Shown here one piece after another: positions 30,713 through 41,735 of a stretch of 64,000 nt of DNA. The DNA comes from Armigeres subalbatus (taxonomy: Eukaryota > Arthropoda > Insecta > Diptera > Culicidae): contig NC_085140.1 in the NCBI RefSeq assembly GCF_024139115.2, forward strand, positions 424,475,781-424,539,780. The letters are read 5' to 3'. The translations under genes and the position numbers were made by a program. The notes beneath the pieces are model-generated. The model was given only the letters and a program-made list of their open reading frames with translations. It was not told where the DNA came from and searched no databases. Position 1 is the stretch's first letter. Each line of letters starts with the position of its first letter.

Positions 30713-31836
30713 TAATAAGTATCAGTTCTTGCGAAAGTATTCATTAAATCACATTCATTAGTTGAGATAAAGTTATCATTCAATCCCTTTAGCACCATTT
30801 AACAACATCAATTTCGAATTGATTGTTTTATGTACCTTTACACTATGTAAGTTATTTATGTAGTGTAGGCTAAGTGATTAAAGTAAGCAAACGCTCAAGT
30901 ACTATTATAGGATTATAGAATACAGTTTAACTTTAACTAGATTCGAACTCGATTATAATAACCTTACTTATAAAAAAATACAATAAGATTGGCATAAGAG
31001 TACCAAGAAGAACACTGAGTTTAATCTTCCCAATATGATGATCCGACATTCATTGGGTCAATCTCCCGGATGTGATCGGGGTAATCAAATCACAAAAACA
31101 CAACGACAATGAAAGTGTCACTAACTTTCATTTAAGCGCCTTTCTCCGAACGTGTCAAAGTACAGCGACGAAAATGAGGGAAATGACTGTCGACTTCCGC
31201 CGGGTGTGAAAAAAAAACTGTGGCTAAACAGGAGAAAACTTCACCCAGCGGCAATAAAATGTCCATCATGTCTCTCTCGCACTCCGAGACAAGCATCTCT
31301 TCCACTTCGCCAGCTCTATGACTTTCAGACGACAGCAAAAAAAAGTGGTGCTTCACGACGAATGGTCATTGTGGCCATCGCCGTCGCTGTATTACTATTG
31401 TGGAATTGTGCGGATATTCATTCTTAGGGCGAAGGAAGCTTCCGTAAGGATGAAAAAGGGCCACTCAAATGATTATACATAATAAATCAAACAAAAACAA
31501 GCATCCAGCTCGGAGTTCCGGGTGTGTTTGGGGTCAGAGACGAGGCGAGTAACTGCAAAAGTTGGACAGTTATCTCGCTCAATTTTTTCTTGTAGCTTAT
31601 AGGTTGCTCGTTTATGGTTATTTTATTCATTTCTATTTTTGAATTGGTGAAAAATGGATTTTTTTAAATCTAAGACTGGAATCAAGGAGCCTTTCTCTAT
31701 TTAATTTGGAATGGCGTTCTAGGTAGGGATTTCAAAAGAAAGGCATGAGTATCACTAGTGTCACCCCGTACCCCAACACCAAGTAGACACCTTTACGTGG
31801 TTTGTTACGGAGCAAGGTCTACCACACTGTCCTTTA
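30713..31836. other. Gene-free region
   Basis: No supportable gene. A GTG-started 91-codon frame at 31152-31427 ends in a hydrophobic 'MVIVAIAVAVLLLW' stretch but has no ATG, homologue or splice context that I can point to. 31775-31835 ('gtagacacctttacgtgg', 'caaggtctaccac') is shared in reverse with 40455-40505. Confidence 0.45.
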
Positions 31837-31837
31837 G

Positions 31838-31895
31838 TGCAGGGGTTCTTTACTCAATCTTTTTCTTGCGAGGTACCACTTCGAACTTTTTATGA
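31838..31895 (+). mobile_element. hAT-like element terminus
   Basis: The sequence 'caggggttctttactcaatc' followed by 'tttttcttgcgaggtacc' resembles hAT termini, which often begin CAGGGGTTCT and are followed by a run of T. The opposite end was not found. The 23-bp minisatellite begins directly inside it. Confidence 0.45.
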
Positions 31896-31924
31896 GTCTC
31901 CATAGAGTGGGATGAAATTTTAAT

Positions 31925-32715
31925 TATCTCTGAGCCTTTTGAAAGGAAGCTTCGGAGTCTCTTGAAAGTAGGCCTTTGCGCCTCTTGAAAAGAGGCTTCC
32001 GAGCCTTTTGAAGGGAGGCATTCAAGCCTCTATAAGAGAGGTTTTCGAGCCCCTTGAAATGCAACTTTATGACTACTTAAAAGGAGGGTTTCTTGAAAGG
32101 AGGTCTTATATAATCTTGAAAGTGGGCTTGCAAGCCTCCTGAAAGAATAATTCCAAGCCCTTTGAAGGGAGGCTTCCGAGCCTCTCGAAAGGAGGCTTCC
32201 GTCCGAGCCTCTCGAAAGGAGGCTTCCGAGCCTCTTGAAAGGAGGCATCCGAGCCTTTTGAAAGGAGGCATCCGAGCCTTTTGAAAGGAAGCTTCCGAGC
32301 CTCTTGAAAGGAGGCTTTCGAGCCTCTTGAAAGGAGGCTTTCGAGCCTCTTGAAAGGAGGCTTTCGAGCCTCTTGAAAGGAGGCTTCCGAGCATCTTGAA
32401 AGGAGGTTTCCAAGCCTCTTGAAAGGAGGCTTCCGAGCCTCTTGAAGCGAGGCTTCCGAGCCTCTTGAAAGGTGGCTTCCGAGCCTCTTGAAAGGAGGCT
32501 TCCGAGCCTCTTGAAAGAAGGCTTCCGAGCCTCTTGAAAGGAGGCTTCCGAGCCTCTTGAAAGAAGACTTCCGACCCTCTTGAAAGAAGGCTTCCGAGCC
32601 TTTTGAAAGGAGGCTTCCGAGCCTCTTGTAAGGAGGCATCCGAGCCTCTTGAAAATAGGCTTCCGAGCCTCTTGAGAGAAGGCTACTGAGCCCATTGAAT
32701 GGTGGCTTCCTAGCT
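31925..32715 (-). repeat. 23-bp minisatellite, about 34 units
   Basis: Tandem units close to 'ggaggcttccgagcctcttgaaa'-type sequence (23 bp) run for almost 800 bp. Since 23 is not a multiple of 3, each minus-strand frame reads the same 23-residue super-repeat (for example 'FKRLGSLLSRGSEASFQEAR'). All three minus frames are largely open, giving frames of 273, 215 and 105 codons. None is likely to be a real gene. Variants cluster as runs of identical neighbours, as expected from slippage. Confidence 0.92.
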
Positions 32716-32859
32716 GCTTCGGAGAAGTCCAAGTTCGTTCGTTTAGTTCGCAAGTAGGCATCTTCAAAAAACCGCTCAAACCGGAGCTCACCGCTTGTCG
32801 ATCAAAATTTTCCATCCCTTTCAACATCCGATGTTCACATCCGATGATCACCGCAACTG

Positions 32860-33390
32860 TAGAAAACGCTGGCAGCCCCCACTACTTTGGTGTCTATTGA
32901 GGTCACAGGTCGAGCAACAGGGGAATTTCGCACTTCTCTACGCTCCGAAGCAGCTGGCTCCGATCTTCAGTCGACACCAGGTATCCCGTTGAAACTGCTG
33001 AAACAGTAAAACCGAGTCAACTGGGGTTGGTTCCAAATATCCGTAAACAAAAGCATTGACTACTAGCAGCAGAAGACGTCGACGAGCAGTTCAACGCCAT
33101 GCTTTATCAAGCAACAACCAATGATAACTTACCAAAGATTTGATTCGTCTGCGAAATGTCACTCGCAGGCAGTACCAGCGTCTGCGTTTAAGTCCCATTG
33201 CAATTGCATGACAAAAATTATTAAGGCCAGAATGGTGGACCTCAGAATCGTTTTTCTCAAAAGATCAGCGCTCTCCTAGATTGTCGCTCTCCATTCCACC
33301 TGTGATGCCATTTGACAACAATTGCTATAAAAATCGCTTGATACCTCCTGCAAAGAAGGCCTCCGAAAAAGGTCGTCGATTCGTCTACAG
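32860..33390 (+). pseudogene. Jockey-like LINE relic, linker region
   Basis: Fragments of frame resemble the segment between endonuclease and RT of jockey-type LINEs: 'LIRLRNVTRRQYQRLRLSP' at about 33133-33190, then 'LSIPPVMPFDNNCYKNRL' and 'IPPAKKASEKGR' near 33287-33375. Several stops and frameshifts separate them. The matching C-terminal part is at 34095-34538 on the same strand. Confidence 0.55.
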
Positions 33391-34094
33391 AATCTCATAA
33401 ACATCGGTAGTGATACTTCGAGTATATGCAAAAATGCAAAAGTACGATCAAGAATCGTGTTTCATGTTTTTACAAAACTACTACGTAACGTTAATCACTA
33501 GTTCCTATGCTATGTTCCACTATGTTCCATCTACAACTCAAACTTATAACTTATGTGAAGTGAGAAACATCTCATTCCTCACTGCCCGCTGCACACTTAT
33601 AAAATAACTTGTGCTAGTGCTTGTGACAGAGCTCTAAGCTCCGAGGCTTCCATGCAGTGGTGCAATTTATCAACAATGCCTGCTGAGTGTGATTATTTTG
33701 TTTTGTATTTTTCTCTGCACCTCTTTGCCTATGACGGTGCCTTTCAGTCAGAACGACAAAGCAGGAGTAGCTTAGCAAACTCGGTTTACCAACAGCGGGC
33801 TGAAGCTGATGATCATTCGGCACAAATTTCCTGTCATTGTCTTTCAAGTGATAGTATTCACTCATGCATTCATATAGGGCCGTCGCATTCTCACAGCAGC
33901 GAGTGAACTGAATAGACTGTCAGTGCGAGCTGCGTGTGCAATGAGAAGAAAGGTCTTTTGTTTACTTTATCTTTGATTGTTGCTGCTAACCATTTTCAGT
34001 TTTCACTGCTAGGAAGTGAGTGTGAAGAGGGATTGGTATCAATATTCAACAAATTTCAGTCACTGAGATTGAGAATTCGCACCACTGCTTCCAT
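33391..34094. other. Unassigned sequence between LINE fragments
   Basis: No RT motifs are recognisable, though this is where the RT core should lie. Either the core was deleted and replaced, or it has decayed or been interrupted by an unrecognised insertion. Frames of 65-84 codons here have no domain. Confidence 0.4.
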
Positions 34095-34538
34095 GTCCTG
34101 ACCAAGCGGAAAAATCTAGCAAAGATCCAAGTCATTATCTTCCCGCACTCACCATCCCCCATATTTGTTGCAGCTGAGGATTGTACAATGCCTACCTTGG
34201 CTTGACCCTAGACAACAAGCTAATTTATCGCAAGTTGAAAAAAAAAACAGTGTCGAAGTACAATGTCTTGCTCAAGCTGATGAATCGTAGTTCGCTATAA
34301 TAAGTAGCTGTCTATGAGCAAATTATCTTCCCCGTGATTGAATGTGTACGGCATGCTGGTCTGGGAGAGATGCGCCAAACCCCATCACCTGAAACTTCAA
34401 AGGTCCAGAATAAAATCCTGGCGATGATCCTTAACATTTTCAAGGACAACAATATCTAAGGTTTATTTTCTGTCCGAGATGAAAACGCTACAAAATGCTT
34501 TGATGAGAGAGATAGATAGGTTAAGGGTCTATCGCCAG
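34095..34538 (+). pseudogene. Jockey-like LINE relic, C-terminal region
   Basis: In broken frames one reads 'YLGLTLDNKLIYRK', 'KYNVLLKLMNRSS', 'VYEQIIFPVIECVRHAGL', 'SKVQNKILAMILNIFKDNN' and 'LMREIDRLRVYRQ', which follow in order the C-terminal third of jockey ORF2. Stops and frameshifts make it a relic. A hAT-like element inserts right after 'RVYRQ', and the LINE seems to resume at 35330. Confidence 0.7.
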
Positions 34539-35321
34539 TAGGGTGACCATATAAAATTTTTCCAAAGGAGATAATTCATCCAAATCGTAGCGAAAAAGGA
34601 GGACATAATGGTTGAAAACAAGGGAAACGAAATACTGAACACAAAATTTCCTGTGTTTGACTTTATCAGTTTTTTGCAGCTCTAATAAGTATGATTGAAA
34701 AAAGTTTCTTTTAAAGCAATTCGAATGCAAGGTCAATAATTTAATAATAGAAAAAGAACGAACATTTTTTTAGATTGCTCTAACAGCCTATTCAGATTAC
34801 GAGTTTATTGACATGATAATGAGTATCTTAATGTCAAAGCTCACTCATCTTATTTTTATTTTATTTATCATGGTCCATTATCATCTCAAATACTTTTTAA
34901 ATGGGTGTAATCTGGATAGGCTATGAAGTATTTAGGACAAACGTGGTGACATCACGAAGTTGTAAACGCATCATACTTGGCATTCATGCCGGTTGTTTTG
35001 TCGCCTCATATGTTCAAGAGAATGTTTGTACCGTTCTAACAATTCCGAGAAAATATCAAACGGTTGTTTCAAATCAATTAACTCATTGAATGTTCATTCT
35101 TTACATTGATTTCATTTGAAAACTCCATGGAATGTTTCAGATTAGAAAGCCTTTAAACGCAAATGTGTAAAACCATACGTTTCATTTGCGACATCCTGCA
35201 TTGATTGTTTCTTGGAAATATGCAAAAAGGAGGACATTTTAGCGCAAAAGGAGAAGAGCGAATTTTTATTGAAAAATTAGCACATGTCTCCTTCAGAATA
35301 CCATATGGTCTGGTCACCCTA
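34539..35321. mobile_element. 783-bp hAT-like element, non-autonomous
   Basis: TIRs read TAGGGTGACCATAT and, complemented, TAGGGTGACCAGACCATAT. Subterminal 'aaaaaggaggacat' recurs near both ends. Flanking 8-mers 'atcgccag' (34531-34538) and 'gttgcaag' (35322-35329) agree at five of eight positions and may be a decayed duplication. Inside there is no transposase-like frame. Confidence 0.75.
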
Positions 35322-35485
35322 GTTGCAAGGCATCCGACCAGCAGGCGCCAACCAAGTGATTAAATGTCTAATATGTAAGTAGTTAGGTTATCAAAATAAT
35401 AAGTTAATAGAGCTCTCTGGGAGCCAACATGTAAATTAGAATGTCAACAAATTATGAAACAATAGAAACACCTCAACAGGGATGG
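35322..35485 (+). pseudogene. Jockey-like LINE relic, 3' end
   Basis: After the hAT-like element the sequence continues as a jockey-type tail: a short end of the frame ('GIRPAGAN'), then 'gtaagtagttaggtta', 'ggagccaacatgtaaatta' and an A-rich stretch to about 35480. The end is approximate. Confidence 0.5.
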
Positions 35486-36229
35486 GAAAAATCAAATTTT
35501 CAAATAATCGAGGATGCACAAAACTCTCGCGCGATAACAAATCCAAATAATCTATTAATAATAACTCGTTCGATAATTGTATCTCAACTCGAAGCAATTA
35601 CCGTTACTTTCTGAACGTATTTCTCAACAAAACACCACCACATAATTTCAAACATCAGATTGAATTGCATTGTTGTTTATGCATTAGCATTGTTACGGTG
35701 TAATTCATAGAATATTGGACACGATTGTACGACAATTCCCCGAAAACCAATTCCCCGATTGCAATTTCCCCGAATGAAATTTCCCCGAATAACAATTCCC
35801 CGAACGTAACATTTCCCCGAATGTAACAACTCCCCGAATACAACATTTCCCCGAATTGTTTCCACAGTGCAGATAAAACTAAATCTGAAAAAGAAATCTG
35901 CGTCGTTTAACATATACCTAGTCACATAATTGGCTTTCGACATAATTTTGAGCTGCAACAAAATTGAGGGTCGCGGGCAATTTAGGGGAAGGGGGGGGGG
36001 CAATATGCCCTAGCTAAGCAAACACTGCTCTATTGGATTGTACGACAATTCCCCGAAAACCAATTCCCCGAATGCAAATTCCCCGAATGCAATTTCCCCG
36101 AATGTAACAATTCCCCGAATGTAACATTTCCCCGAATGAAACAATTCCCCGAAATGAAAATATCTCCTGCAAACACATATTTGCGATCGATTGTATGCGT
36201 CCAAACAGAGAAGCATTAAAGAGTGTCTT

Positions 36230-37260
36230 CTTGGAGATTATTACCGGAAGATAGTATTGAATGTTCTTGATCCTCCAAGATGTGTTAGTAAATTATAAAG
36301 ATATCAGAGTACAGTGTTTCCAGGGTAGTTTTTTTTCTAGTAAATAGTGAACAATAATTCCCTTCTTAAGAACTATAACTTTTGAACAAAAATAATGCGT
36401 TTGTCCTGGATGGTGAATGTGATTCATTCTTCAAAAAGAATGCATCTGCCGGAATAATGCAATAGTAAAAATGTTCCTTCTTAAAAAGTGGGTTGTTTCC
36501 CAGAGTAATGAAGCAGTGAATGTTATTCTTTCTTTAATAAAATATATCTTCCCAGAATAAGGAAGTGGGGGATGTGATCCATTCTTTAAAAGAAGGCATT
36601 TTCACGAAGAATGAGAATGGTAGATATGGTCCATTCTTCAGAAGCAGGCGTTCGCTGTTTCCCCTTTGGGAAGCAGGTGTTTGTCCGCAATAAGGATGAA
36701 TGTGATCTCTTATTTTGATGTAGGCTTTATTAGACCAGAATAAGGAAAATATATATTAGATCTCTTCTTAACCTTCCGAGACCCGCAAGGTCCTGGATCA
36801 CTTACGGAGTCCCGTAGTTTTACATCAGGGCGAGTCACGGGAGCTTAAGCAATTGATTTCACCGCAAAACATTTTGCTGAATTCATTTTCGCAGAATAAC
36901 ATCTGATGGTATGTTACTCTCGTGGGTTGATATTTGATGGATTATACCCTTCCAGAATGTTCCAATAAGCAAATTGGCGTTATTGGCAAATTGGCAAGCA
37001 TATAATCGATTATCTCCTCTCCTTGCATTATAACGGACAGAGTTTTTTTTTCAATATAATTCCTTTTACCTCATACCGGGTAGACAAAAGCATTTAAAGA
37101 AGGCATTGTTTCCTCCATTTGCATTATTCCGGGCAAACGAGTTCACATTTTTTTTAAATTCTTTATTAGGGTGTTTTTCAATCTTAAAATTAAGTTCACC
37201 ACCAATAAAACGAGTTCAATTAAGGAAGGGAATATCTGCATTCTTTGTCTTATATAGTGG
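36230..37260. repeat. Satellite E-like degenerate repeats, about 60-70-bp unit
   Basis: Loose tandem copies of a motif such as 'tgatccattctttaaaagaagg' (as 'tgatccattctt' and 'aaaagaaggc') with 'cccagaataaggaa' and 'tataccgggtag' occur at about 60-70-bp spacing. Related copies lie at 39000-39260, 39480-39720 and 61500-61690. Divergence is high. Confidence 0.55.
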
Positions 37261-37345
37261 CTTCCGTTTTGAATGGGGCGCCCCTGAAAACGCGAGTGCA
37301 TTTAATTTTGGATTCCGGGAGGTTTGACCTTAAAGAAGGCATTAT

Positions 37346-37431
37346 CTGCCGCTAACCGCAAGTCGAGCACATCTGTATATCTGTATATGGAGGTCTATAT
37401 ACAGATGAGCTCGACTTGCGGTTAGCGGCAG
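37346..37431. mobile_element. 86-bp near-perfect hairpin
   Basis: The two arms CTGCCGCTAACCGCAAGTCG (plus 'agc') and their complement pair with one mismatch over about 33 bp around a short 'tatatggaggtctatat' centre. TTAT occurs on both sides (37342-37345 and 37432-37435). It may be a very small MITE; transcribed, it would make a pre-miRNA-like stem-loop. Confidence 0.75.
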
Positions 37432-37500
37432 TTATCTCTTCGATTTGTCTTATACCGGGCAGGTGCCATCATTCAAAGCTGGCATTATCTTGTCCCTTTG

Positions 37501-37655
37501 GTTAAGAAAATTATTTTGACCTTTTTGTGGAATGTCTTCACTTGTTATAAGACGAGTTTTTACCTTCCCATTTAATTCCACCACTTGATTGTACCTTGAC
37601 AGATACGTATTTCGACCTCAACAGTAAGGTCGTCTTCAGTGTCTCGTACTTGACT
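37501..37655 (-). mobile_element. Family X copy
   Basis: In reverse, this matches 10211-10367 along its full length, from 'gtcaagtacgagacac' to 'ttttcttaac'. It lies inside the inner TIR element. No clear duplication was found at the ends. Confidence 0.8.
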
Positions 37656-37789
37656 GCAAACGTATTTATTAAAAAAAAGCTTTATCTCCTTACTTCGCGT
37701 TCATTCAAAAAAAGTATGCCTTCTTTCCCGGCTTTGTTTTCTTCTTCAATTGCTCTGCTTTTCATCTCGAACTTTGCCAACTTTCAACT

Positions 37790-38010
37790 TGGTGTTTGTA
37801 TTAGCATTACCACGGTTATTAAATTGAAAGCTTTCCTATGCCCAACAGTTGCATGAATATGAATCTTATGTGGCGAGTACACTGGACACTATGCCCAAGG
37901 CTCCAAGTATGTTTCCCACCTGAAACCATCCTAGGGCGGGACGAGAATCGAATTTGCAATCTTCGGATTGGCCATCCTACGCCTTTGTTCACATGGGCAG
38001 TTGGACACCC
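37790..38010 (-). mobile_element. Feilai-like SINE, partial
   Basis: On the minus strand, 'ggcgtaggatggccaatccg' and 'aattcgattctcgtcccg' give a tRNA-like head with a B box, followed by 'gggaaacatacttgg', 'ggcatag' and 'gaaagctttcaattta'. It matches the more complete SINE at 41736-42025 but lacks the 3' tail. Confidence 0.75.
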
Positions 38011-38294
38011 ATCGCTATGTACCGTATTCAAATATAAGAGGGAACCATTCGGGGAATTGTTATTCGGGGAATTTGCATTCGGGGAAATTGCATTCGGGGA
38101 ATTGGTTTTCGGGGAATTGTCGTACAATCGCTCTATTGTCTTATTTGTAACGCTATTCATGGGTATTTTTACATTATGCATCAGTTAAACAAGATAGCCA
38201 GTTGATGCCATTCAAAAATTGTCAAAAATCTCAATCATATTGATAATATTCACATTTCAAATAAGTGGTAATATTCTGTTGCCGGAAAACTCAT

Positions 38295-38427
38295 GAGGCA
38301 AAACGCCTTTTAGCTGGCAGCTCCTAGGGAACAAAGTATCACGCGTCGGCGAATCAGCATTCTAGTATGGATAGTCCGTGGAGACGCAAGTACTTTGTAG
38401 GTCATTGCCACTAGGGCGTTTTGCCTC
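38295..38427. mobile_element. 133-bp MITE
   Basis: Ends are GAGGCAAAACGCCTTTTAG and, complemented, GAGGCAAAACGCCCTAG. The centre is unique. No sure target duplication. Confidence 0.7.
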
Positions 38428-38635
38428 GCCGAAATGATAGTTGTTTCTTCAAAATGAGGAAATTTTTGTTTTTTCCGACCTTCCCATGCACTTTTTTGAA
38501 ACTTTCTTCGCCTATCCTACATAATTTTAGATCGTTTTGGGGCCTCTTCCCCTACTTAAAAATTGTAAAAAATAAGATGCTGGGTCATTGGGCCGAAGAC
38601 CCTTATGCCGAACCGTCATTAGGCCAAGAGAGAAA

Positions 38636-38960
38636 TAGTTAGTGAGAAATGATTAGTAAGAAGTGAAAAGTGAGACGTGAGAAGTGAGAAGAGCGTAATG
38701 AGAAGTGAGAAATGAAGTGATAAACGAGATGTGAAAAGTGAGAATTTAGAAGTGAGTAGTGAGCAGTGAGTAGTGAGTAGTGGGAAGTGAGAAGTGAGCC
38801 ATGAGAAGTAAGAAGTGGAAAATGAGAAATGAGAAGGAAGTACATAGTAAGAAGGGAGAAGTGTGGAGTAAGAAGTGAGAAGTGGAAAATATAATGCGAG
38901 ACGTGTGATGTGAGGAGCGAGAAAGGATGAAATACGACGGGAGATGTAGGAAGAGAGAAT
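38636..38960. repeat. GAGAAGT-type low-complexity array
   Basis: About 320 bp of imperfect 7-bp repeats (agtgaga / gaagtga). The minus-strand frames that are rich in His, Ser and Leu are artefacts of the repeat. Confidence 0.9.
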
Positions 38961-40095
38961 GGAAAAATAAGGAAGGAGGATAGAGATAAAGGAAGAAAAT
39001 TAATACGTTTTCCGGTATAAGGCGTAGGATGTTTTTTTTTTGATAATCGTTTCGCCCGGTATTGGGAGGATACGAGTTATAATGCCTTATTAAAATGAAC
39101 ACTTTTGCCCGATATAAGACAAAGAGAGAAGATGGACCCTTCTTCAATTGAACACGTTTGCCTGGAGTAAAGCGAAGGAGATAATGCCTTCCTTGAATGA
39201 TCGAGTCTAAGCAATGTAAGGACAATGTAGGAGATATTGCCTTCTTTAAATGAACACTTCGATGAATTCGATATTTTTTTTTCGGTATATATAATTGATA
39301 TTTATTGCTAGATGCGATCTCATATATTATATCTATTCCGGGACGACTCGTCTACATCAAAAGAAAATACTACATTTATCATAACCTTATTGCAGGCAAT
39401 CTCCTACTTCTGAAAAGGTAATTCCATTCTATTTTGGCTTATTTCGAGCTAACGCCTAACTCTAATGAATAGATCATATCTACCGTTTTCTTATACCAGG
39501 TAGATACATATTTTCAAAGAAGGAATAACATTCACTTCTTCATTATCCTGGGGAAACACCTACTTCCAAAGTAGATATCAAATAAATCCATTGCGTTACT
39601 CCGAGTAGAAGAAGGGATCACATTCACCATTGAAGTGATGAACTTCTTATACTTTCAAAAAAATCACTATAATAAAGAAATTGAAAAAAAAACATTCACC
39701 ATTGCCTTATTCCGGGCATATGCATTATTTTTTTTAAGGATTCATATCCACGATTACAGTAACTTCCTAAGAAGGGACAGACCTTACATAGAACAGAAGT
39801 TTTATTTCACAAATTTTTACCATGATGCTTTTAATCGGAATTTCCGTTCGCGATTCTACTCCACCAAAGAAATTCAGCCTTTGTTCGACTATTTTAGAAA
39901 AAAAATTAACAGGAAAACACTTTAATCTAATATCTTTATAATTTAACAATAAGGAAGATCAAGGGCATACAATACTATCGAAAAATTTGATCATGTTCGG
40001 CATCTCCAAAGAGACACTCTGGAACAAATCTTTGAACGCTTCTCTGTTCGGGCGTTTATAGTCGATGACAATTATGCGTTTGCAAAAAATACTTT
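38961..40095. other. AT-rich interior of the outer TIR element
   Basis: This holds further satellite E-like units ('cggtataag', 'aaggagataatgcctt', 'atgaacacttt') near 39000-39260 and 39480-39720. No coding sequence is convincing, and the 96-codon frame at 39635-39925 has no recognised domain. Confidence 0.5.
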
Positions 40096-40208
40096 ATTTT
40101 CGGGGATTTGTTACATTCGGGGAATTGTTACATTCGGGGAAATTGCATTCGGGAAAATTGCATTCGGGGAATTGGTTTACGGGGAATTGTCGTACAATCA
40201 TTGGATAC

Positions 40209-40815
40209 TAGTGATACTCGTGTTTTACTTTTGAGATCCTTATCTAGAATTCTGATAGAATCAAGAAGGGAAGTGGTCCTTGATCCCAGTCTTAAAAAAC
40301 AAAAGCATGAGGATTACTACTCCTGGCCACACCCATCTTCACCGTAACTAGGAAGAGGAAGAAAGTCTTGATGTGGTTCTTACTTCAAGAGAGGCCACAG
40401 ACATAGCAAAAACCTTATAACTACCAAGGAGTTGGATAATGAGGAAGGCAAGTAACCGTGGTAGATCTTACCCCGTAACATACCACGTAAAGGTGTCTAC
40501 CCAGCGTTAAGGGTTGACAGCAGATTGAATTTCATTGTCGACATTGAATTAGTATTGGTAGGGTTTACATTTAAAAGATAATTTTGTGTTTTTTTATCAG
40601 TAGATTTCAATATTTGAGAAAGTTATCGTCGATGACAACTCGCCTAATGATAATCCAAATCATTATCGTATGAGAATGATACAGCACAACCCTGCACCTA
40701 AATTGTGAACCAATTGTTAACCAAAATAAGTCGAAATAAAAAAAATTATATTCTAATAGTAGGAGTAAGTCATATGTTAGAACTTCAGTACATATACACG
40801 GTTAAAATCAGTATT
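40209..40815. other. Gene-free region
   Basis: No gene. 40455-40505 ('ggtagatcttaccccgtaac', 'cacgtaaaggtgtctac') is an inverted relative of 31775-31835, so both are scraps of one dispersed repeat. Confidence 0.45.
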
Positions 40816-40817
40816 AT

Positions 40818-41243
40818 CTTTTTGCCTCTCTCGTACAACAAAGTTGTACCGAAAAGCTATCATTTCACTCCAAAATCGAACCTTTTATATATGATGAGAG
40901 ACCAATCAGCTCATCGAGCTGAACAAATGCCTGTCTGTCCGTATGTGTGTATGTGTGCACACGAAAAGCGGAAAAACGTTAGCCAACTTTCCTTATATTA
41001 ATCTCGCAACAAGTTGCATTCGACATGGGACAAACCTAGTTGATCACTATTGAAAATAATTACAAACGGTCAATGCGTTCGAAAGTTATAAAGAAAATAG
41101 AGTATAGATCCATATAAGGTTGATTGGCCAACTTGATATGAAGTCGTAAGGTGCACAATTCGTTTTGATATGTCTCACAATATGGTAAACTTAAACGATT
41201 GAATCGAGAAAAGCATCATCACCGCTAGATCAAGCTGGGTTTT
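40818..41243 (+). mobile_element. Dispersed family Y, second copy
   Basis: It matches 30178-30712 in order: 'tttgcctctctcgtac', 'atttcactccaaaatcgaac', 'gtatgtgtgtatgtg', 'ctcgcaacaagttgca', 'ggtcaatgcgttcgaaagtt' and 'gagaaaagcatcatcaccgc'. It is diverged and shorter. Confidence 0.65.
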
Positions 41244-41735
41244 GTTGAAGACGAAGTTGATTAAGGTCGACCCCTTGAAAGTCGGTGTAAATCATTTTTC
41301 GAAGGGTATAAATACCGTGCCTTAGTACAGTCTACTTACTTATCTCCTAATCATGTTTCCAAAATTAGCGGACAATATAACTGAAAAACATATCGTCCGA
41401 TTTTAACGCGGTTTGAATTTTTTAACTAAACACATTTTTTCTTTCATTGAACGTTTCTCTTTGTCTCAAAAAATGGCTCTTCCGTACTAGGTTTTATGTC
41501 CATTTTTTGCGTGCAAAAACCAGATTTTTATTCCAAACGTTGCCAATGTTTTATAACATAATAAAAAAAATTCCGAAAATCACCTTTTTAGGCAGCCAGA
41601 TTTGACTAAGGGGGTCCTTAGTACAAAGTTGTCCACATCAAGATTGATGAATATATGAATAAATCACGACTACTTCATTTCTTCTCAGCCATGCACTAAA
41701 CAAAGGACACGAGAATACTTCAAAATTTCAATGAA

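Larger units (their letters stand above)
36036..38129. mobile_element. Inner TIR element, same family, exact 9-bp duplication
   Basis: The termini start with the same 20 bases as the outer element and continue as inverted 'ccccgaatg' repeat tracts (36036-36155 and 38043-38129). An exact 9-bp duplication GCTCTATTG flanks it (36027-36035 and 38130-38138). It has accumulated passengers: satellite E (36230-36780), a TTAA-MITE scrap (37262-37332), an 86-bp hairpin (37346-37431), a family X copy (37501-37655) and a SINE (37790-38010). No protein is encoded. Confidence 0.9.
35723..40199. mobile_element. Outer TIR element with CCCCGAAT-repeat termini
   Basis: Both ends begin GATTGTACGACAATTCCCCG and continue as about 100-135 bp of short repeats of the type 'caatttccccgaatg', in inverted orientation. 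The flanking 9-mers ATTGGACAC (35714-35722) and ATTGGATAC (40200-40208) differ at one position, so they read as a 9-bp target duplication. A second member of the same family is nested inside at 36036-38129; without it the element is about 2.37 kb. It holds low-complexity DNA but no transposase. A 9-bp duplication suggests a MULE-type mechanism, which is inference. Confidence 0.85.

Noticed and set aside
31152..31427. Small membrane protein gene
   Set aside because: GTG start, no homologue recognised, and the hydrophobic stretch alone is not evidence in a eukaryotic genome.
31925..32715. 273- and 215-codon minus-strand ORFs as a repeat protein gene
   Set aside because: They are frame readings of a 23-bp minisatellite; all three frames carry the same peptide and no promoter, start context or unique domain was found.
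35723..36155. Regularly spaced CCCCGAAT motifs as a CRISPR-like array
   Set aside because: Units of 16-20 bp have no unique spacers and lie at transposon termini with target duplications; the organism is an animal.
38636..39225. 159-codon minus-strand ORF
   Set aside because: His/Ser/Leu-rich translation of a 7-bp low-complexity repeat.
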